Origin: Tragulus kanchil | Taxonomy: Eukaryota > Chordata > Mammalia > Artiodactyla > Tragulidae | DNA length: 64,000 bases | Assembly (NCBI GenBank): GCA_022376925.1 | Contig: JAIOJX010000003.1 | Location: 38,617,874 to 38,681,873, forward strand | Direction: 5' to 3' | Part shown: positions 59,030-64,000 of the stretch, in pieces | Layout of the letters: each line of letters opens with the position of its first letter | Numbering within the stretch: position 1 is the first letter of the stretch | The notes under the pieces: generated by a model | What the model was told of the DNA's origin: nothing | Seen by the model: only the letters and a program-made list of their open reading frames with translations | The model's database searches: none | Translations under genes and position numbers: made by a program

Positions 59030-60015
59030 TATAACTAAAATGAGGTAAATTTTTTTTCTAATCAAAAGTGATCTTTCTCAGCTATCAATTTCAATCATGA
59101 AAGTTCTTCATAAGAAACTATCACATAGAAACACATATATTATTGTTGCCTTCTGAATATATTTAGAAACATTTTAAAGGACAAGAAGTTATCTAAATTA
59201 AAATCAACCTTGTCATTGGATTCCACATGTACCTTGCTTCTCATCTGGTAAATGTTATATACATGAAAAAAAAGATATTATTCCCTAGGTATTACGTTAT
59301 TTGATTTTATATAAAAAAATCATATTCATTTGTAAATGTTGCCAATTTTATGAGAAGAGATATAATATTTTGCGTCTTAAACATTTGACATAAAAACCAG
59401 AAATGACCCCCAAACTAAAATATAAATATTCACCATCAGTGCTGATTTTGAAACATTAAAACTTTTTCTTTAAACATTTATAAGTCCTATTTCAATTCTT
59501 AAAGACAAAAGAAGCAATGGTTAAAACTGTAGAACAATGAATTTTATGTCACTTTTTTGCATTACACTCCAGGAAGAATTTTTGTCATAGTTTTTAACCT
59601 TCCAACAGAACACGATGTCTTTATCCTGTGTTCTTCAGCATAACAATTTATACATAATTAGCTTAAAGACAATTAAAGGTAAATCTAAACTATTATATCT
59701 CACAATTAGCATTTGATCCCAACTGAACGAAAACTGCTATGACTAGCCCTACCAAAACATTAACCTAGAGAGGGAAATGAAAAAATACCAATCCTTTATT
59801 TTAATAACTTCAGTATTATTATGTATACTGTTTTAAATTTATATTTCTTAACTGACAGTTTAAAACATATTAAAATTTCAAAATCTTAATTCATAACTTA
59901 ATTTTAAATCATATTGGACTTAAAGAAGCATGCAATATGAAGAGCAATAAAAATTATACCTGAACTTTGAAAAAATATGACTAAATAGTTTATAATCCTA
60001 AATTTAAAATACAGA
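59030..60015. other. Unannotated AT-rich unique sequence
   Basis: No gene, RNA or repeat recognised; stops are dense in all frames. One of the longest stretches without a SINE in the window. Confidence 0.55.
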
Positions 60016-60075
60016 TATCTCAGAGAAAATCCTTATGTGGGCTTCCCTGATGGGTATCTCAGAAAAAATCCTTAG
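60016..60075 (+). mobile_element. SINE head remnant flanked by direct repeats
   Basis: Eighteen bases (gtgggcttccctgatggg, 60037-60054) match the extreme 5' end of a Bov-tA/CHR SINE. They lie between two near-identical 21-bp repeats (tatctcaga[g/a]aaaatcctta plus one base, at 60016-60036 and 60055-60075). This looks like an insertion that lost nearly all of its body. Confidence 0.65.
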
Positions 60076-60702
60076 ATATAGAAGTCTTGTACTTAGCAAT
60101 TAAGACAGATTAAGGCCTTTGCTATGATCACGTAAATTATATACACGATCACAAAGGATATCCCAAAATTTCTAAGAGAACTCAAACAGGAGCTCTGTAA
60201 CCACCTAGAGGGCTGGGATGGGGAGGGAGATGGGAGAGCAGTTAAAGAGGGAAGGAAAATATGTATACCTGTAACTGATTCATGTTGATGCTTGGAAGTA
60301 AACAAACATCTGTAAAGCTATCATTCTTCAATTTAAAATTGTTACAAAAATTAATCATAAAAACACATTATCAATCATTAATACTCTTGTCCTCTATATA
60401 AAGCAAAGGAGAAACTCATGTGTTGGTTCCCTGAAAGCAACTACATAGCTTAAGGAAGCTATAAGTGCTTCTTTAAACTCTCAGCATTAATCAAAGTCCA
60501 AAAATGTCCAAATGGGAAAAAAAAAGATTAGTGGGATAATTAAAAGGAATGAATAAGAAGTCCCCTCTGCCATGAACAAGGTCAGGGCTTGGTCTTACTC
60601 CTCAAGGCCAACTCTCTTCCTCTCCAGGGATGTATCTTGTCTTCTTTTTTCCCAGGTACCCATCAGGAAATCAACCATCTCCACTGAGTTAAAATGGGAT
60701 AT
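60076..60702. other. Unannotated sequence
   Basis: The tract 60125-60370 may be a diverged L1 3' end (tatgtatacctgtaactgat and the ggaagtaaacaaacatctg tract) but I cannot set boundaries. Otherwise nothing is seen. Confidence 0.4.
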
Positions 60703-61057
60703 TTAAAAAATGCACTTCAGGGCTTCCCTGGTGGTCCAGTGGGTAAGGACACCGCCTTGCAGTGCAAGGGGCGCCGGTTACATCCCTGGCCTGGGAAGAT
60801 CCCACGTGCCGCAGAGCGGCTGGACCCATGTGTCCAATCACTGAGCCGGAGCTCTGGAGCGCATGCGCCCAGAGCCGGTGCTCTGCGACAACAGACGCCA
60901 CCGCGATGAGAGGCCCACACGGACCGAAGAACAAAGATAGATGAAAATAGATAAATGAAAGACCAATAGAAGTGGCCCACCCACCCCTCTCCCTCCCCAA
61001 TCCACCTCCCTCCGCAAAAAATAAATAACATAGAAAATATTTTTTAAAAATGCACTT
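60703..61057 (+). mobile_element. Young CHR-derived SINE, copy j (C-rich tail type)
   Basis: The body is about 60718-61042. The target-site duplication ttaaaaa(a)tgcactt flanks it at about 60703-60717 and 61043-61057 with one A-run difference. The B box is altered (ggttacatccc near 60776 instead of ggttcgatccc), so this copy may be poorly transcribed. Confidence 0.92.
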
Positions 61058-61127
61058 GACCTTCTCATTAACAACTAGAATAACCCTTAGAAAATACTGT
61101 CAATCCATAACTGATATTAGGCTTAAA

Positions 61128-61305
61128 GTCAGAGGCCTTCAGCTCCACCCTTCAGAAGCTGTGCACAAACGTGCCTCAGTGGGCTTCAGAGTCCTCACCT
61201 GTGAAATGGGGACTTCATCGGCCAGTCCTCGCAGAGAGGGGGTCCAGAAGGATCAGAGGAGGCTGCACAGGAAAGCGCTTGAAATGCCTCCAGACACTAG
61301 CAAAA
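61128..61305 (+). mobile_element. MIR SINE, sense
   Basis: The MIR core and 3' half are recognisable: gtgcctcagtgggcttcaga, gtcctcacctgtgaaatggg, gatcagaggaggc and aaagcgcttgaaatgcct. Divergence is typical of an ancient mammalian copy. Confidence 0.8.
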
Positions 61306-61788
61306 CCAGGACCGATAGGAACCTGGGACACTTCAATCAACCCTTAGGCTCTCACCGTCCTCTTTGAGGAGTTAATCATTATCTCTTCGGGGGTAACTGT
61401 AAAAAACCTATCTAATACTTCAAGAATGTAAAGATAAACAGGAAAGGCAAAAGACAGCTGACAATTACAGTCCTTGTGAAATCATCAGTTTCTAAAAATA
61501 CCAGGAGTTTCACAGAGAAGAACGTTGGGATGGGAACATTAAGAAATGCAGTTTAACACATGATTAAGGGTGAGTCAAGGTTGGGCTGAAGGAGCCATTC
61601 AGGTACGTGTGTCTCTTGTCCCACAAAAAAGAACTTGAAAATCCAAAGAAGAAAATTTAAACTGGCTGGTCAATAAGAATCTGAGGTTATAAATTTCATA
61701 TACAAAACATTTGTGGTTTACAATTTCTTGTAGTAAAGCACCCCTATCCAAAGAAAAAACAAAAAGAAAGGAAAGGTTGTTCAGCTGT
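61306..61788. other. Unannotated sequence
   Basis: No gene or repeat family recognised. Confidence 0.5.
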
Positions 61789-62073
61789 GGTGAAGTGCAA
61801 GTGAAGTCGCTCAGTCATGCCGGACTCTTTTGCGACCCATGTATGAGCCATGAAATTCTCCAGGCAAGAATACCGGAATGGGTAGCCCAGGGATCAAACC
61901 CAGGTCTCCCGCCTTGCAGGCAGATTCTTAACTGTCTGAGCCATTGGCAGAGCCCAAGAATCCTGGAGTGGAGAGCCTATCCCTTCTCCAGGGGATCTTC
62001 CCAACCCAGGGGTCAAACCAGGGTCTCCTGCATTGCAGGCAGATTCTTTACCAGCTGAGCTACAAGGGAATCC
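61789..62073 (-). mobile_element. Two Bov-tA SINEs in antisense, dimer-like
   Basis: Bov-tA tail and head (gaagtcgctcagtcatgcc to gagccattggcagagccc at about 61955) are followed by a second, tail-less Bov-tA (aagaatcctggagtgg to gagctacaagggaatccc). Two heads follow one BovA tail, either nested insertion or a dimeric unit. Duplicated at 62900-63184. Confidence 0.88.
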
Positions 62074-62194
62074 CACTGTGGTAACCCTGTATAATTTGGA
62101 CAATTTCACAGGGTAGGTGGGGATGCTTAGCAATCATTAATAAAGCACAGGACTTTACGGGATGTAAAATTAACACCTCATTAAAGTTGCTGAA

Positions 62195-62217
62195 ATATAT
62201 ATATATATATATATATA
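62195..62217. repeat. (AT)n microsatellite
   Basis: About 11 AT units; duplicated at 63306-63328. Confidence 0.93.
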
Positions 62218-62501
62218 ATAAAGCACAGAAGAAGAAAGGGCAGAGATGCACTCTGAATGTGACATACTGGCACAGTGACATCTTTCTTGCCTCCTGTGCT
62301 CTCCAACAAGCAGACAAGAGAAATTAGAAACCAGAGACAGTGGTTAGAAGTCGGACCAGGTTCCGAGTCACTGTTTATCCCTTGGTATGCTCCCAGCACC
62401 TTAGCTACCTCTTCTGGAATTTGGCCCTTTTCCTTACTTCTGGTGTCATGTCTTCTGCATTCCTTAGAAACACCAGTTGAAACAGCTTTGTGCTTGAATC
62501 A

Positions 62502-62606
62502 TTTCATCCTCAAAACCCCAAGAATCAGGTTTGACTACCATTTTGTAATTAGAAACATAAGCCCAGAGTTCAGTCATTTTCTCATGGTCTCACTTAAGAG
62601 CTTAAA
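62502..62606 (-). mobile_element. Possible MIR fragment, antisense
   Basis: The order cctcaaaaccccaagaatca, ccattttgtaattagaaaca, cccagagttcagtcattttc resembles the antisense MIR 3' half. Diverged. Duplicated at about 63613-63718. Confidence 0.5.
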
Positions 62607-62899
62607 AGCACATGAAAAGTTCCTACATGTGAATTTTATTGCACCACTTCAAGAAGCTACGTGGGGAACTTGAAAGATTCACATATAGAAGGTTGGGCTG
62701 AAGGAGCCATTCAGGTACGTGTGTCTCTTGTCCCACAAAAAGAACTTGAAAATCCAAAGAAGAAAATTTAAACTGGCTGGTCAATAAGAATCTGAGGTTA
62801 TAAATTTCATATACAAAACATTTGTGGTTTACAATTTCTTGTAGTAAAGCACCCCTATCCAAAGAAAAAACAAAAAGAAAGGAAAGGTTGTTCAGCTGT

Positions 62900-63184
62900 G
62901 GTGAAGTGCAAGTGAAGTCGCTCAGTCATGCCGGACTCTTTTGCGACCCATGTATGAGCCATGAAATTCTCCAGGCAAGAATACCGGAATGGGTAGCCCA
63001 GGGATCAAACCCAGGTCTCCCGCCTTGCAGGCAGATTCTTAACTGTCTGAGCCATTGGCAGAGCCCAAGAATCCTGGAGTGGAGAGCCTATCCCTTCTCC
63101 GGGGGATCTTCCCAACCCAGGGGTCAAACCAGGGTCTCCTGCATTGCAGGCAGATTCTTTACCAGCTGAGCTACAAGGGAATCC
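62900..63184 (-). mobile_element. Dimer-like Bov-tA, duplicate
   Basis: Duplication 19 copy of 61789-62073. Confidence 0.88.
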
Positions 63185-63305
63185 CACTGTGGTAACCCTG
63201 TATAATTTGGACAATTTCACAGGGTAGGTGGGGATGCTTAGCAATCATTAATAAAGCACAGGACTTTACGGGATGTAAAATTAACACCTCATTAAAGTTG
63301 CTGAA

Positions 63306-63328
63306 ATATATATATATATATATATATA
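63306..63328. repeat. (AT)n microsatellite, duplicate
   Basis: Duplication 19 copy of 62195-62217. Confidence 0.93.
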
Positions 63329-63810
63329 ATAAAGCACAGAAGAAGAAAGGGCAGAGATGCACTCTGAATGTGACATACTGGCACAGTGACATCTTTCTTG
63401 CCTCCTGTGCTCTCCAACAAGCAGACAAGAGAAATTAGAAACCAGAGACAGTGGTTAGAAGTCGGACCAGGTTCCGAGTCACTGTTTATCCCTTGGTATG
63501 CTCCCAGCACCTTAGCTACCTCTTCTGGAATTTGGCCCTTTTCCTTACTTCTGGTGTCATGTCTTCTGCATTCCTTAGAAACACCAGTTGAAACAGCTTT
63601 GTGCTTGAATCATTTCATCCTCAAAACCCCAAGAATCAGGTTTGACTACCATTTTGTAATTAGAAACATAAGCCCAGAGTTCAGTCATTTTTCTCATGGT
63701 CTCACTTAAGAGCTTAAAAGCACATGAAAAGTTCCTACATGTGAATTTTATTCTTGGCCATCCACTGTCAAGAAGCTACCCAGCACCTCAAACGTTTTTG
63801 GTACATATTA

Positions 63811-63844
63811 CACACAGACACACACACACACACACACACACACA
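63811..63844. repeat. (CA)n microsatellite
   Basis: About 17 CA units with one CAGA interruption near its start, only 30 bp after duplication 19 ends. Confidence 0.95.
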
Positions 63845-64000
63845 ACTATGGGAAATGCAAGGTGAAAAAAAACAGGTGTCAGCCCTTCAAGTGACTACAT
63901 TAGGATGGGAGAGGAAGTCAAGCAAAAACCACTATTTTAAAAGAAAATGACCCAGATAACCATGATGATGTGGTCACTCACTTAGATCCAGAATCTTATA

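Larger units (their letters stand above)
61577..63779. repeat. Direct duplication 19 (unit about 1112 bp)
   Basis: Copy 1 is 61577 to about 62660 and copy 2 is 62689 to about 63779. Copy 1 lacks about 11 bases near its end (compare 62640 with 63752-63762). The bases 62661-62688 resemble a degraded version of what follows copy 2. Other differences: A and T run indels near 61625/62737 and 62577/63690, and an A/G near 61990/63101. Confidence 0.95.

Noticed and set aside
1..63779. A new mobile element of about 1.1 kb that copies itself in tandem
   Set aside because: The duplicated units share no sequence, termini or target motif; only their length is alike, which fits an assembly step better.

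Overview
This window is non-coding, repeat-dense DNA from a ruminant genome, most likely a pecoran. The evidence is its transposable elements: BovB LINE 3' ends, many Bov-tA/BovA SINEs (tRNA-derived head, BovA tail), CHR-type tRNA-Glu SINEs, ruminant L1 3' ends, and older MIR, L1 and DNA-transposon fossils. I found no protein-coding gene, RNA gene, CRISPR array or viral genome that I can support. The longer open frames all lie in SINEs, LINEs or their antisense strands, or lack any recognisable domain.

The dominant structure is artificial-looking. Nineteen head-to-tail, near-identical direct duplications, each about 1.05-1.15 kb, are spread over the whole window (junctions near 1090, 5320, 10458, 12716, 15444, 17437, 19442, 24306, 26138, 31389, 35640, 41133, 44383, 46528, 49422, 53306, 55848, 57938 and 62689). 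They share no sequence, only length. Copies differ by homopolymer indels and a few substitutions, and the few dozen bases at many junctions look like corrupted versions of the true continuation. Several duplications overlap, so some segments occur three times. The simplest reading is a draft assembly in which adjacent pieces overlapping by about 1.1 kb were abutted instead of merged. Collapsed, the locus would be roughly 43 kb.

Layout (both copies counted): 1-2136 duplication 1; 2137-4227 an L1 fragment, MIR, Bov-tA pieces and a perfect (AT)35; 4228-6400 duplication 2; 6401-9375 an old L1, Bov-tA, CHR and a young SINE; 9376-13816 duplications 3 and 4, each with a young SINE; 14285-20560 a chain of three overlapping duplications around a BovB 3' end; 20594-23215 BovB, young SINE and Bov-tA; 23216-27233 a two-duplication chain with a probable hAT fossil; 27234-34570 a SINE-rich stretch with duplication 10; 34571-42268 duplications 11 and 12; 42385-47660 SINE-rich with the chained duplications 13 and 14; 48299-50542 an antisense L1 3' end, duplicated; 50657-54436 a Tigger-like fossil and duplication 16; 54657-59029 duplications 17 and 18 with a 56-bp minisatellite and a 5'-inverted L1; 59030-64000 an AT-rich unique stretch, a young SINE, MIR and duplication 19.

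The best biological signal is a young, CHR-derived SINE family (ten independent insertions, all with target-site duplications). It has Pol III A and B boxes and two tail types. Several copies are nested in other repeats, and two sit at the same internal site of different Bov-tA copies. I do not recognise this subfamily from cattle repeat sets I know, so it may be specific to another ruminant lineage; that needs a database search I cannot run.
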